A stretch of 64,000 bases of DNA from NCBI GenBank assembly GCA_020073305.1, contig JAIQFK010000003.1, forward strand, positions 124,001-188,000, in the 5' to 3' direction. Source of the DNA: Terriglobia bacterium. GTDB lineage: Bacteria > Acidobacteriota > Terriglobia > Bryobacterales > Bryobacteraceae. The position numbers were made by a program, and so were the translations under genes. This document shows positions 27,006-35,628 of this stretch, in pieces (position 1 is the first letter of the stretch; each line of letters opens with the position of its first letter). The notes under the pieces are model-generated. The model had not been told where the DNA came from and ran no database searches. It saw only the letters and a list, made by a program, of their open reading frames with translations.

Positions 27006-28289
27006 ATGGAGCACGCCCACCCCACTGCGGCCAAGGAGCACTCGGGATTAAACGGCCGCCTTTCGCGGTATCAGCTTCTGGTGCTGCTGGTGGCGTGGCT
27101 GGGATGGGTCTTCGACTCCATGGATGCCACCATCTACAACCTGGTGCTCACGCCTGCGCTGCGGGAACTGTTGGGCGACCGCAACACCCCCGAAAATATT
27201 GGCTGGTACGGCGGCATCATCCTGGCGATCTTTCTGGTGGGCTGGGCGCTGGGCGGCATTCTCTTCGGGATTCTGGCGGACTATCTGGGGCGAGCGCGCA
27301 CGCTGGTCATCACAATCCTCATCTATGCCGTGTTCACCGGGCTGGCCGGTTTTTCACACACATGGTGGGCGCTGGCGATCTATCGCTTTCTGACTGCCCT
27401 CGGCATCGGCGGCGAGTGGGCCGCGGGCGCCACGCTCGTGGCCGAAGTGCTGCCCGAGTCGTGGCGCGTGAAAGGCGCCGGCGTCCTGCAATCGGCCTGG
27501 GGCGCGGGATATTTTCTTGCAGCCGGAGTGTACCTGCTGCTTTCCGGGCAATCCTGGCGCGTCATGTTCTTCGTGGGTTTGCTGCCAGCGCTCGTGGCGC
27601 TCGTCGCACGCCTCAAGGTGCGTGAGCCGGAGCGATGGAAAGAAGCCAAACCTTCCAAAGGCAGCCGCCTGACGCTATGGGAATTGTTCGGTCCCCAACG
27701 GCGCCGCGATACTGTCGTGGGCTCCGCGCTGGCGTTCGTCGCGGTGTTTGGGCTCTGGGGCGCGACGAACTGGACACCCTCGCTCGTTCGCGAGCTGATC
27801 GAACCGGGGCGGCTCGCCGCCGTCGAGATCACCAGGAGGGTCAGCTACGCCGTGATGAGCCTGAACGCCGGCGCGATTGCCGGGTATTTTGCATTTCCGC
27901 CGATGGCAGAGCGCATCGGCCGCCGCCCGGCCTTTGCCGTAATGATGGCGGGAGCAGCGATCACCCTACCGGCCGCGTTCCTGATCCCGAGATCCTATGT
28001 AACTTTGCTCGCGATCCTGCCGGCACTCGGATTTTTCACCAACGGGATCTTCAGCGGGTTCCCGATCTACTTACCCGAGCTCTTTCCCACTCGCATGCGC
28101 GCCACCGGCGCTGGCTTCTGTTTCAACGCTGGCCGCGTGCTGGCGGCGTCCGGACCATTCATGACGGGGTATCTTGTCGTACAGTTGGGCAGCTTTGCGC
28201 GCGCGGCGAGCGCCATCGCGCTGATTTATGTGCTGGGTATCCTGGTACTGCCCTTCGCGCGCGAGACCAAGGGTCAGTCGCTGGCTTGA
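27006..28289 (+). CDS. MFS transporter, sugar/metabolite:H+ symporter type
   Basis: 427 residues with twelve predicted membrane helices. The MFS loop 2-3 motif is in GILADYLGRARTLV near residue 95, and ERIGRRPAF after helix 8 is the repeat copy; FDSMDATIYNLVL in helix 1 (Asp pair) and ALGIGGEWAAGATLVAEVLP in helix 4 resemble the aromatic-acid/sialic-acid symporter branch. Substrate not predictable. The start ATG lies behind a TATGAT hexamer rather than a good Shine-Dalgarno. Confidence 0.9.
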   Translation: MEHAHPTAAKEHSGLNGRLSRYQLLVLLVAWLGWVFDSMDATIYNLVLTPALRELLGDRNTPENIGWYGGIILAIFLVGWALGGILFGILADYLGRARTLVITILIYAVFTGLAGFSHTWWALAIYRFLTALGIGGEWAAGATLVAEVLPESWRVKGAGVLQSAWGAGYFLAAGVYLLLSGQSWRVMFFVGLLPALVALVARLKVREPERWKEAKPSKGSRLTLWELFGPQRRRDTVVGSALAFVAVFGLWGATNWTPSLVRELIEPGRLAAVEITRRVSYAVMSLNAGAIAGYFAFPPMAERIGRRPAFAVMMAGAAITLPAAFLIPRSYVTLLAILPALGFFTNGIFSGFPIYLPELFPTRMRATGAGFCFNAGRVLAASGPFMTGYLVVQLGSFARAASAIALIYVLGILVLPFARETKGQSLA

Positions 28290-28326
28290 TTGGCCGGTCT
28301 AACCCCGCCCTAATCGAGACCGTGTC

Positions 28327-29250
28327 TTATCTGCTCCTGTACACATCGGTGCTCAAGTACTTCAGGCCAGAGTCGGCCATTAGTGTGACCACCTTTGCCT
28401 CTGGCCCCAGCCGCCGTGCCACTTGAATCGCGGCGACGACGTTAGCTCCCGAAGATGTCCCCGCGAAGAGGGCCTCCTCCCGCGCTAGGCGCCTCGCCAT
28501 GTCCTTCGCGTCTTCTGTTCTGACTGCCAGGACTTCGTCCACGAGAGCCGGCTCCCAGAGTGGAGGAGTGTAGCCAATCCCTACTCCTTCGATCTTGTGA
28601 GGCCCTGCCTGACCTCCCAGCAACACCGAGGATTCCGCGGGTTCGACCACGACGATCTTGACACCCGGTTTGTATCGCTTCAGCACAGTGGCGACTCCAC
28701 GCGAAGACGCCGCCGTACCCACGCAGTGAACGAAGGCGTCGATCTCCCCCTTCGTTTGACTCCAGATCTCCTCGCCCAGAGAGTAGTAGCCCGCGATGCT
28801 GTCGTGGTTGTTGAGCTGGTCGGTCCAGTAGGTGTGAGGCTGTTGGCTCAACTCACGGGCCGCCTCGATCATACCCAGGATGAGTTTCTTGGTGGTGAGG
28901 CCTCCCTCGCTTCGGACGAGCGTCAGCTCCGCACCCAGCGCCGCCATGTGATCCAGCTTCTCCTGGCTGAACGCGTCGGAGCTGACGATCTGGAGACGAT
29001 AGCCTTTGGCGGCGCAAACCAATGCAAGCGATGCCCCCGTGCTGCCCCCCGTGTACTCGACGACGGTGTCTCCGGGCCTCAGTCGACCGCCCTCCTCCGC
29101 CCGCGAGATCACGGCCTGCGCCATCCGGTCCTTGACGCTGCCGGTGGGGTTCTCCCACTCGAGCTTTACGAGGATGTCCGCACAATTGGGTGGAACGACC
29201 TTGCGAAGTCGAACTATCGAAGTGTTACCAATGGCATGGAGAATGTCCAT
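28327..29250 (-). CDS. PLP-dependent cysteine synthase family protein
   Basis: 307-residue fold-type II enzyme of the OASS/cystathionine-beta-synthase family, forming C-S bonds from activated serine. PLP lysine is in ENPTGSVKDRMAQ near residue 41, the substrate loop is EYTGGSTGASLAL instead of the usual TSGNTG, and GTSSGANVVAA near residue 265 closes the site. The TGGSTG variant and absence of other cysteine genes nearby mean the acceptor could differ from sulfide. Convergent with the MFS gene. Confidence 0.9.
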   Translation of the reverse strand: MDILHAIGNTSIVRLRKVVPPNCADILVKLEWENPTGSVKDRMAQAVISRAEEGGRLRPGDTVVEYTGGSTGASLALVCAAKGYRLQIVSSDAFSQEKLDHMAALGAELTLVRSEGGLTTKKLILGMIEAARELSQQPHTYWTDQLNNHDSIAGYYSLGEEIWSQTKGEIDAFVHCVGTAASSRGVATVLKRYKPGVKIVVVEPAESSVLLGGQAGPHKIEGVGIGYTPPLWEPALVDEVLAVRTEDAKDMARRLAREEALFAGTSSGANVVAAIQVARRLGPEAKVVTLMADSGLKYLSTDVYRSR

Positions 29251-29388
29251 GGATTGACCCTCCCTTGCTGGCTGATTTCCTCGACCTGCGCACTATGGAC
29301 GTAGCCCGGTGCCATCACAATCGATCCCAGGACGTTCTCCGATTTTTACATTTTGAGCACTACACGCCAAACAGTTGTCCTTTCGTCA

Positions 29389-29425
29389 CCAATATGGCAG
29401 CACAACAAGAAACTTCACATATTGG
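29389..29425 (+). promoter_or_regulatory. inverted repeat overlapping a Shine-Dalgarno
   Basis: CCAATATG (29389-29396) and CATATTGG (29418-29425) form a perfect 8-bp inverted repeat with a 21-base spacer. The final GG of the right arm is part of the GGAG that serves the TTG start at 29434. As RNA the hairpin would hide the ribosome binding site; as DNA it could be an operator. Either role is inference. Confidence 0.45.
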
Positions 29426-29433
29426 AGACCATA

Positions 29434-30447
29434 TTGAAACTCACAGCTCTGCTTGTATGCATGGGGATGCTCGGTTCCGCCTCCGCACAAACTGGCGCCA
29501 TCCTGACAGCAGCCGGTTACTCAGCTCCGGCGCCTTTGCAGATTGCCCCCGGACAGGTCACGACGTTCTTTTTTCGCGGTATTGCTCCTTTTTGGGATGG
29601 TCAGTTGCGGTCCGCGCAGGCAACAACGGTACCGCTCCCGACGACTCTCGCCGGGCTCTCGCTGCGTATTGCCCAAGGGCAAGCTCCCGCCGTCGCAGTT
29701 CCCGTATTTGCAGTACGCCAGGAAGACGACTGCGATGCTACCCGATCCCTCAGCTCTGCTTGCCTGCTTACTACAGTCAAGCTCCAGATACCGTTTGAAA
29801 TTGTGGCGCCAGCACCCCATTCGGCCGGAGCGGGCCCACCCACCCCGGCGCCTCCCCCTGCACCTCTGGCTCAGTTGATGATCGATGTAGATGGCCAGGC
29901 CGGCCGCGTATTCCCGTTGCAGCCCGTGCCGGACAATGCCCACGTCCTTACCTCGTGCGATATTTCCTGGGACACGAAATATACGAGCGTCTGCGACCGT
30001 CACGCGTATCATGCCAACGGTCACCCCGTCAGCGAAGCCGAACCTGCGAAGCTGGGAGAAACCGTAGTCGTGTATGTCTACGGGCTGGGTCAACTCTCAG
30101 CTCCGGTCCCTACCGGAGATGTTTCACCTGTGGGGACTCCCTTGATAGATCCGGGAAGTGTGAAGGCGTCATTCAACAATTTCGTAAACTCCCTGAGTTC
30201 GACACCACGATTTGTCGGGTCCGACGAGGCTCCCATTCCCGGCTCCCCGATTGTATTCTCCCCGATTGCATTCGGCGGACTGACTCCCGGCCAGATTGGC
30301 ATGTACCAGCTCAATACTCCCGTTCCGCAGTCCCTCGAATTGGCCGGACCGTGCGGAGGGTTGAATGGGTTCATACAAGCGAATGCAACTCTGCGCATCA
30401 GCACATCACAAGGCACAGAAATACTGGCCATGTGCGTTCAACCTTAA
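29434..30447 (+). CDS. secreted beta-sandwich protein of the Solibacter type
   Basis: 337 residues. The TTG at 29434 is chosen because GGAG lies six bases before and the signal peptide (MKLTALLVCMGMLGSASA) then starts cleanly. The body resembles the secreted repeats abundant in Solibacter genomes: SAPAPLQIAPGQVTTFFFRGI near residue 25, the PLPTTLAGLSLRI stretch near residue 60, and the GETVVVYVYGLGQLSAPVPTG motif near residue 210. Function is unknown in all relatives; a surface or adhesion role is usually assumed. Confidence 0.72.
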   Translation: MKLTALLVCMGMLGSASAQTGAILTAAGYSAPAPLQIAPGQVTTFFFRGIAPFWDGQLRSAQATTVPLPTTLAGLSLRIAQGQAPAVAVPVFAVRQEDDCDATRSLSSACLLTTVKLQIPFEIVAPAPHSAGAGPPTPAPPPAPLAQLMIDVDGQAGRVFPLQPVPDNAHVLTSCDISWDTKYTSVCDRHAYHANGHPVSEAEPAKLGETVVVYVYGLGQLSAPVPTGDVSPVGTPLIDPGSVKASFNNFVNSLSSTPRFVGSDEAPIPGSPIVFSPIAFGGLTPGQIGMYQLNTPVPQSLELAGPCGGLNGFIQANATLRISTSQGTEILAMCVQP

Positions 30448-30529
30448 AACAGTGTGCGGAATGAGCTTTTGATAAAGGCCGCTCACGTTTCCACCCGGGT
30501 CGCGGAACCGTACAGTGGTCTCGGGCGCG

Positions 30530-31633
30530 TCATGACTTCAGCGCACTCGAGCCCAGCCACTCCCTCGTGTGCTCGCCCAGGAGGGGTGATCGCGCGCCCG
30601 GTTCGGGCCGGCTTCCACTCATCACCGGGAGCGGAGGGTCGTTTCGATAGGCGCTGGCTTCGGCCAAGGTGAGAGCGGCGGAGACGCAGACATCCTTGCC
30701 GCGGAACCGCTCTTCCCATTCCGCCGCCGTCCGGGTGCGAAAAACGGCGGCAAGATGGCTGCGGATCGCTTTCCGGCGATCGCCTTCCGCAAACTGATCG
30801 GCGATGAATTCCTCGCAGTCCAGTTCCCTGCACAGCGCTGCCCAAAACTTCGGCTCGAGCGCGCCCACCGCCACCCATCGCCGGTCCGCGGTTTCGTACA
30901 CGCCGTAGCATCCATAGCGGCCCGACAGCCTTTCGTCGCCCCGTCGCGGCGAACAGCCAGTAGCCTTGAAAATGGCCAGCGGCAGCAGCATCAGGGAAGC
31001 TACGGCGTTGGTCATCGAGACATCCACGAACTGGCCGCGGCCAGTCTTCTCCCGGGCTGCCAGCGCAAGCAGTGTGCCCATGACGGCGTGCAGCGCGCCG
31101 CCGATGTCCGCGATCTGGAAACCCGGAATGGCGAGCGGTCCGGCGGGCAAACCAATAAGGTCCAGCGCTCCGGCCAGCGCCAGATAGTTGACATCATGTC
31201 CCGCGCGCAGCGCGTCCACGCCCGTCTGGCCGAAACCCGTGATGGCCACGTAGATCAACCGCGGGTTGCGCGCGGCCAGTGCCGCGTATCCTAGCCCCAG
31301 GCGATCCATGACGCCGGGCCGGAAGCCTTCCATCACCACATCGGCGGACGAGGCCAGTGCGAGCACGGCCTGGCGGTCGCGGTCGCGCTTGAGGTCGGCG
31401 ACGACGCTCTTCTTTCCGCGATTGATCTCCGCGAACAGAGCGCTCTCGCCGTCGACCATCGGTGGGACGAAGCGCGCCGGATCCCCCGCGGGCGGCTCGA
31501 TCTTGATGACCTCCGCGCCGAAGTCCGCCAGGAATCGCGTGGCCGCCGGCCCCGGCAACAATTGCGTGAAATCCACGACGCGCACGCCTTCGAGCGGGCG
31601 AACGGCCGGCGGCGCCGTGTCACCGGGATTCAT
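30530..31633 (-). CDS. CaiB/BaiF family CoA transferase
   Basis: 367-residue enzyme that moves CoA between carboxylic acids (or racemises 2-methylacyl-CoA). Family III signature motifs: RPLEGVRVVDFTQLLPGPAATRFLADFGAEVIKIEPP at the N terminus, DLKRDRDRQAVL, HDVNYLALAGALDLIG near the active site and ALEPKFWAALCREL in the small domain. The ATG at 31633 overlaps the fragment gene's stop; a longer form from 31651 is possible. It follows an acyl-CoA dehydrogenase remnant on the same strand, as expected for a fatty-acid or bile-acid-like degradation locus. Confidence 0.88.
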   Translation of the reverse strand: MNPGDTAPPAVRPLEGVRVVDFTQLLPGPAATRFLADFGAEVIKIEPPAGDPARFVPPMVDGESALFAEINRGKKSVVADLKRDRDRQAVLALASSADVVMEGFRPGVMDRLGLGYAALAARNPRLIYVAITGFGQTGVDALRAGHDVNYLALAGALDLIGLPAGPLAIPGFQIADIGGALHAVMGTLLALAAREKTGRGQFVDVSMTNAVASLMLLPLAIFKATGCSPRRGDERLSGRYGCYGVYETADRRWVAVGALEPKFWAALCRELDCEEFIADQFAEGDRRKAIRSHLAAVFRTRTAAEWEERFRGKDVCVSAALTLAEASAYRNDPPLPVMSGSRPEPGARSPLLGEHTREWLGSSALKS

Positions 31634-31838
31634 TTTTGCCCCGATCCGCATCCAGTCCCAAACCGCGGCCGATGATCTCCTTCATGATTTCGTTCGTGCC
31701 TCCATAGATGGTGGCTACGCGCGTGTCGATGAATGCTTTGGCAATCGGATACTCTTGCATGTATCCATACCAGCTGACGAATTCGCGAAAGGAATCGCGA
31801 AACAGGTTGTGATCCTCTTCGAAAATGCTGCGGTTCAT
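31620..31838 (-). pseudogene. acyl-CoA dehydrogenase, internally deleted in frame
   Basis: The 72-codon frame joins the N-terminal 21 residues of an acyl-CoA dehydrogenase (FEEDHNLFRDSFREFV) directly to the C-terminal 50 (YGYMQEYPIAKAFIDTRV and TIYGGTNEIMKEIIGR). Intact enzymes have about 380 residues, so roughly 300 codons between these segments are absent while the frame is kept. FAD- and substrate-binding regions are gone, so no dehydrogenase activity is expected. Its 3' end overlaps the CaiB gene start. Confidence 0.8.
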
Positions 31839-31856
31839 GAGGACTGGTCCCCCTCG

Positions 31857-32279
31857 TCAACGGCCTGATCTGGACTCTTCGAAATAGCTTCTCACGCCCG
31901 GCCGGATCAGATAGTAGAGGAAAGTGGCCGCAATCGCAACACCGATGGCGCTCCTCAGCAGGTCTCCGGTGACACAGAAACTCACGACATCTCCGCAGCC
32001 ATTAATCGCAAACAAGGCGACGGCGAACCACCAGGCCCACTTCTTGCGCTGGAGTAAACCGGCGCCTGCAGCTGCCGTTCCGGCGCCGAGAGTCAACAGC
32101 AATACTCCCGAAATCCTGCCCAGAACCCTGAACCCCGCTGCTGCTGGCTGGTTGAACTCCCAGAGTCTATCCAAGAGTGGATTCGGGAAGAGCAGAGACG
32201 TCCCGGTAACGGCCGCAATTGCGGTCGCCGCGAAGAGGAATGCAGCCACGATCGGAACCGTCTTCGGCCTCGGTGTCAT
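31857..32279 (-). CDS. membrane protein of unknown function
   Basis: 140 residues with four hydrophobic segments (VAAFLFAATAIAAVTG, GVLLLTLGAGTAAAGAG, WWFAVALFAINGCGD, AIGVAIAATFLYYLI) joined by short loops, a plain four-helix membrane protein. The tail is charged. No family recognised. It is the first gene of the strand-minus group that continues into the dehydrogenase remnant and CaiB gene, with 18 bases between. Confidence 0.65.
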   Translation of the reverse strand: MTPRPKTVPIVAAFLFAATAIAAVTGTSLLFPNPLLDRLWEFNQPAAAGFRVLGRISGVLLLTLGAGTAAAGAGLLQRKKWAWWFAVALFAINGCGDVVSFCVTGDLLRSAIGVAIAATFLYYLIRPGVRSYFEESRSGR

Positions 32280-32316
32280 GCGGGGGTAGCGGTGTGTCAG
32301 AGGCGAAGGGCCGTCA

Positions 32317-34758
32317 TTATCGCGCCGCGCTCAATCGAACGCCGGCGGACTCCAAGCCATCCGACTTGGCCTCGACTTGAATGTTCCCATCCCGTCCCGC
32401 GTAGGACCTGACGATTAGCAGCGCCATGCCGCTGAACGCCTTCCGGTGATCTGCCTGGAACGGCTCGGCCGTCGCCGCATTGCCGTTGTCAACGGCCTCG
32501 ATTTTGCCGGCGCCGTCCACCTTGAACCGCAGCAGATTATCGGCGAGCGGACACAAATTGCCGTCCTTATCCTCAATCCGAACGGTGACGAACGACAGAT
32601 CCTGCCCGTCGGCTGCGATCTGGGCTCGATCCGGAATCAGCCGCACTCTTGCCGGCGCTCCGGCGGTATGCGCTTCATCGGCAGCCACCTGCGCGCCGCC
32701 TTTGTACGCCACGGCCCGTAGCGTGCCAGGCTGATAAGGCACCTGCCACTCGACACGATATTTCGTCGTAAATTTCCGGGTCTCGGTCACGTTCGGACCC
32801 ACCGGAATTACCACCGTGTCAATCCCGCGCTTTCTTCTGCCGAGTGACTTCCCATTGAGGAACAGCTCGACTTCCTCGGCGTTGGTGTACGCCATGACGG
32901 GAATCATTTGCCCTTCTTGTCCTGCCCAGTTCCAATGCGGCAACACGTGCACCATCGGCTCGCTGGTCCACACACTCTTATAGAGGTAGTAACGATCCTT
33001 GGGAAAGCCGGCGAGATCCACGATTCCGAAATAGGAGCTTCGTGAGGGCCAGTCCTTGCGGCTGCCATACGGCGTGGGCTCGCCCAGGTAATCAAAGCCG
33101 GTCCATACAAACTCGCCAAGCACGTTCGGCAGACGATCCTGTGCATCAAATTCCACATCCGGACAATACGCCCAGGGGGGCGAAATGATGTCATAACTCG
33201 ATACCTGGAGCGAAGGGTGCTTCTGATACTTTTCAACCGGCAGATGGTAAACGCCGCGCGAACTCACGCAGGACGAAGTCTCAGAGCCGTAGATCACCCA
33301 CTTGGGATGCTCCTTCTGAATCTGCTCGTAGTGCATGGGCTTGTAATTGAAGCCGGGAACATCCACCTGGTCCGCAAGACCATTCTTGATCGCGGCAGCC
33401 CACTGGTCGAATCCGGCCGTTGTGGGGCGCGTGGGATCCTCCTGGTGCGCAATGCCGGAGAGGAACTGCGCCGTTTCCCAGCCTTTCGCCTTCGACTGCT
33501 CAGGAATTTCGTTGCCGATGCTCCACAGAATGATGCTGGGGTGGTTGCGGTCACGGCGGATCATATCGCGCAGGTCGGTTTCACCCCAGTCGGCGAAATA
33601 CTTCGAATACCCATTCCGCACTTTCGGAATCCGCCACATGTCGAAGGCTTCATCCATGACCAGGAGGCCGAGCCGGTCGCAGAGTTCGAGCAGCTCCGGC
33701 GATGGCGGGTTGTGGCTCGTGCGGATCGCGTTCGCGCCCATGCCCTTCATGATCTGCAACTGCCGTTCGGTGGCGCGGCGGTTGACCGCCGCACCCAGGG
33801 CTCCGAGATCGTGGTGATTGCACACACCCTGAATTTTGAGCCGCCGGCCATTCAACAGGAATCCTTTTTCGGGATTGAATTCGATGGTGCGGATTCCGAA
33901 CGGCGTGACGTATTCATCGGCCACCTCGCCCGCGTTCTTCACGGTTGTGATGGCGCGATACAGATAGGGCCGGTCCAAATCCCACAGTACGGGGTTGGAG
34001 ACCAACAATGTCTGCTTCAAAGTCGCCGTCTGTCCGGGAAGAATGGTGGCATCATCCAATTTCCGGCCGACCTGTTTGCCTGCGCCATCGAGAATCGCCG
34101 TCTCCACCGTCAACTGCTCCGTTTGCGCGTTCCGGTTGCGGATCTCGCTTCGCACCGTGATCGTGGCGTTGGCACTCGAAACGTCCTGCGTAGTTAGGTA
34201 AGTGCCCCACTGCGCAACATGAATCGGTCCGGTCGTGACTAGCCACACGTTGCGATAAATGCCGGCGCCAGGATACCAGCGCGATGATGCATCCTCCGGT
34301 GCGAGGCGCACGGCGATCACGTTCTCGTGCCCAAAGTCCAGGTACGGCGTGAGGTCCAGGGCGAAACTGCTGTATCCGTACGGGCGTCCGCCAAGCTTAT
34401 GACCGTTCAGCCATACCGTGGAGTTCGACATCGCTCCGTCGAATTCAACGCTATAGAACCTGCCTTGTCCGTCGGTGGGGATGGTGAAATGCTTCCGATA
34501 CCACGCAATGCCGAAGATGGGAAGCCCGCCGGTCTCCGGATTGTATTTCGAGTCGAACGGGCCTTCGATGGCCCAATCGTGCGGCACATCTAAGGCGCGC
34601 CAGGCCGCATCGTCGAAGGCGGTCTGCTCCGCACCGGCCGCGTCAACTTTGAGAAATCGCCAGCTTTCGTTGAAAGAGACACGCCGCTCGGCCGCGGCAA
34701 CGCTCGACAGCGCGAGCAGCGCCAGCACACAGCGTGGCAGGCTCCAGTGAAAAATCAT
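32317..34758 (-). CDS. glycoside hydrolase family 2 (beta-galactosidase-like)
   Basis: 813 residues, exported (signal ending SVAAAE). Domain order follows GH2: sugar-binding jelly-roll (FDDAAWRALDVPHDWAIEGPF), immunoglobulin-like domain, TIM barrel with the acid/base Glu in RNHPSIILWSIGNEIPEQ and the putative nucleophile in VIYGSETSS, then C-terminal beta domains of the DUF4982 type (YTNAEEVELFLNGKSLGRRKRG). Hydrolyses beta-linked galactose or a related sugar outside the cytoplasm. The start overlaps the adenylate kinase stop (ATGA). Confidence 0.93.
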   Translation of the reverse strand: MIFHWSLPRCVLALLALSSVAAAERRVSFNESWRFLKVDAAGAEQTAFDDAAWRALDVPHDWAIEGPFDSKYNPETGGLPIFGIAWYRKHFTIPTDGQGRFYSVEFDGAMSNSTVWLNGHKLGGRPYGYSSFALDLTPYLDFGHENVIAVRLAPEDASSRWYPGAGIYRNVWLVTTGPIHVAQWGTYLTTQDVSSANATITVRSEIRNRNAQTEQLTVETAILDGAGKQVGRKLDDATILPGQTATLKQTLLVSNPVLWDLDRPYLYRAITTVKNAGEVADEYVTPFGIRTIEFNPEKGFLLNGRRLKIQGVCNHHDLGALGAAVNRRATERQLQIMKGMGANAIRTSHNPPSPELLELCDRLGLLVMDEAFDMWRIPKVRNGYSKYFADWGETDLRDMIRRDRNHPSIILWSIGNEIPEQSKAKGWETAQFLSGIAHQEDPTRPTTAGFDQWAAAIKNGLADQVDVPGFNYKPMHYEQIQKEHPKWVIYGSETSSCVSSRGVYHLPVEKYQKHPSLQVSSYDIISPPWAYCPDVEFDAQDRLPNVLGEFVWTGFDYLGEPTPYGSRKDWPSRSSYFGIVDLAGFPKDRYYLYKSVWTSEPMVHVLPHWNWAGQEGQMIPVMAYTNAEEVELFLNGKSLGRRKRGIDTVVIPVGPNVTETRKFTTKYRVEWQVPYQPGTLRAVAYKGGAQVAADEAHTAGAPARVRLIPDRAQIAADGQDLSFVTVRIEDKDGNLCPLADNLLRFKVDGAGKIEAVDNGNAATAEPFQADHRKAFSGMALLIVRSYAGRDGNIQVEAKSDGLESAGVRLSAAR

Positions 34759-35384
34759 CTGCCGCCCCCGGTCAAAGCGTGTTCGATGTCGCGCCAGACG
34801 TGCTGCTCATCTCCGGAACCATCGATTTTGTGCAACTGGGCCCCTCGATACCGGTCGAGGATGAACTCAGCCTCGTGATGGTACTCGGCAATGCGGCGTT
34901 CGATCATTTCCGGCGAATCGTCCGCATGGTGCCTGCGCTTCATTCGTTCTCGCGCCACATCATCGGGTACGTCGAGATAGATGACGACCGGCAAGGGCAA
35001 GCCGCGCTCCTTCAGCAGGGCGTCGAGTTTGTCGGCTTGTCCGGCGGTGGCTGGATATCCATCCAGAACGAATCCGCGCCGCGCATCATCCAGGAGAAGG
35101 CGCTTGCGCATCAGGAGGTCCGCAGTCTCGTCATTCGCGAGTTCGCCGCTTTCCACTTCGGCCTTGACGATTTTCTTGCTACCCATTTTGCCCCAGCCGG
35201 CATCCTTCTTGAGCAGATCCGACATGGTGATCGAGGGGATCTCGTATTTCTTGCTCAGCTTGTGAGCCTGGGTGGTTTTGCCGCCGCCTGGTGGGCCGAT
35301 CAGCAGTACCACGATTCTGTTGTCTGCGAGCGACGCGCCAGCCAGGCACGTCGTGAGAGCTGCCAGCGCAATCGTGCGTGTCAT
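34755..35384 (-). CDS. adenylate kinase-like nucleoside monophosphate kinase with signal peptide
   Basis: 209 residues. An N-terminal signal peptide (hydrophobic core 5-20, cleavage after SLA) precedes the kinase: P-loop GPPGGGKT at residues 30-37, DLLKKDAGWG, DGYPATAGQADK where the usual DGFPRT arginine that binds AMP is Ala, and YLDVPDDVARERMKRR. The LID insertion is short. Start set by GGAGG four bases before ATG. It is translationally coupled to the GH2 gene downstream. Export of an adenylate kinase is unusual; activity is uncertain given the missing arginine. Confidence 0.82.
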   Translation of the reverse strand: MTRTIALAALTTCLAGASLADNRIVVLLIGPPGGGKTTQAHKLSKKYEIPSITMSDLLKKDAGWGKMGSKKIVKAEVESGELANDETADLLMRKRLLLDDARRGFVLDGYPATAGQADKLDALLKERGLPLPVVIYLDVPDDVARERMKRRHHADDSPEMIERRIAEYHHEAEFILDRYRGAQLHKIDGSGDEQHVWRDIEHALTGGGR

Positions 35385-35560
35385 TTTTCCTCCCCAGATC
35401 AGTGGCCCAAAAAACGGCCGAGCGCCGGCATCGCGATGTGCGTTTCCTGTTGTACCTGAGCGCTCTCTGGCTCTTAATTTATGCGGGCACGGCCTGAGCC
35501 GTCAACCCATATGGCGATTTGGCGGCCCGCACGAGGCCGGAGCGAACTATCAATATGAAG

Positions 35561-35611
35561 GGTCTCCGCGATGGAGGTCGCGGGGGGCCTCTAAAGCCGG
35601 CTCCCTAGGCT
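35561..35611 (+). ncRNA. possible structured 5' leader of the PilZ gene
   Basis: An 11-bp stem (35561-35571 with 35578-35589, one bulged G, loop UGGAGG) is followed by AAAGCC and a second short stem AGCC/GGCU (35595-35598, 35608-35611), ending 17 bases before the PilZ ATG. The arrangement recalls GEMM (c-di-GMP) aptamers but their conserved loops are not found, so this is only a candidate structured leader. Confidence 0.3.
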
Positions 35612-35628
35612 GCCGATCTAATAGGCAT

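Noticed and set aside
35520-35628. Standard GEMM-I c-di-GMP riboswitch before the PilZ gene
   Set aside because: The conserved GCAAACC and GACGCAAAGCC elements are not present; only generic stems remain, so it is listed as a candidate structure.
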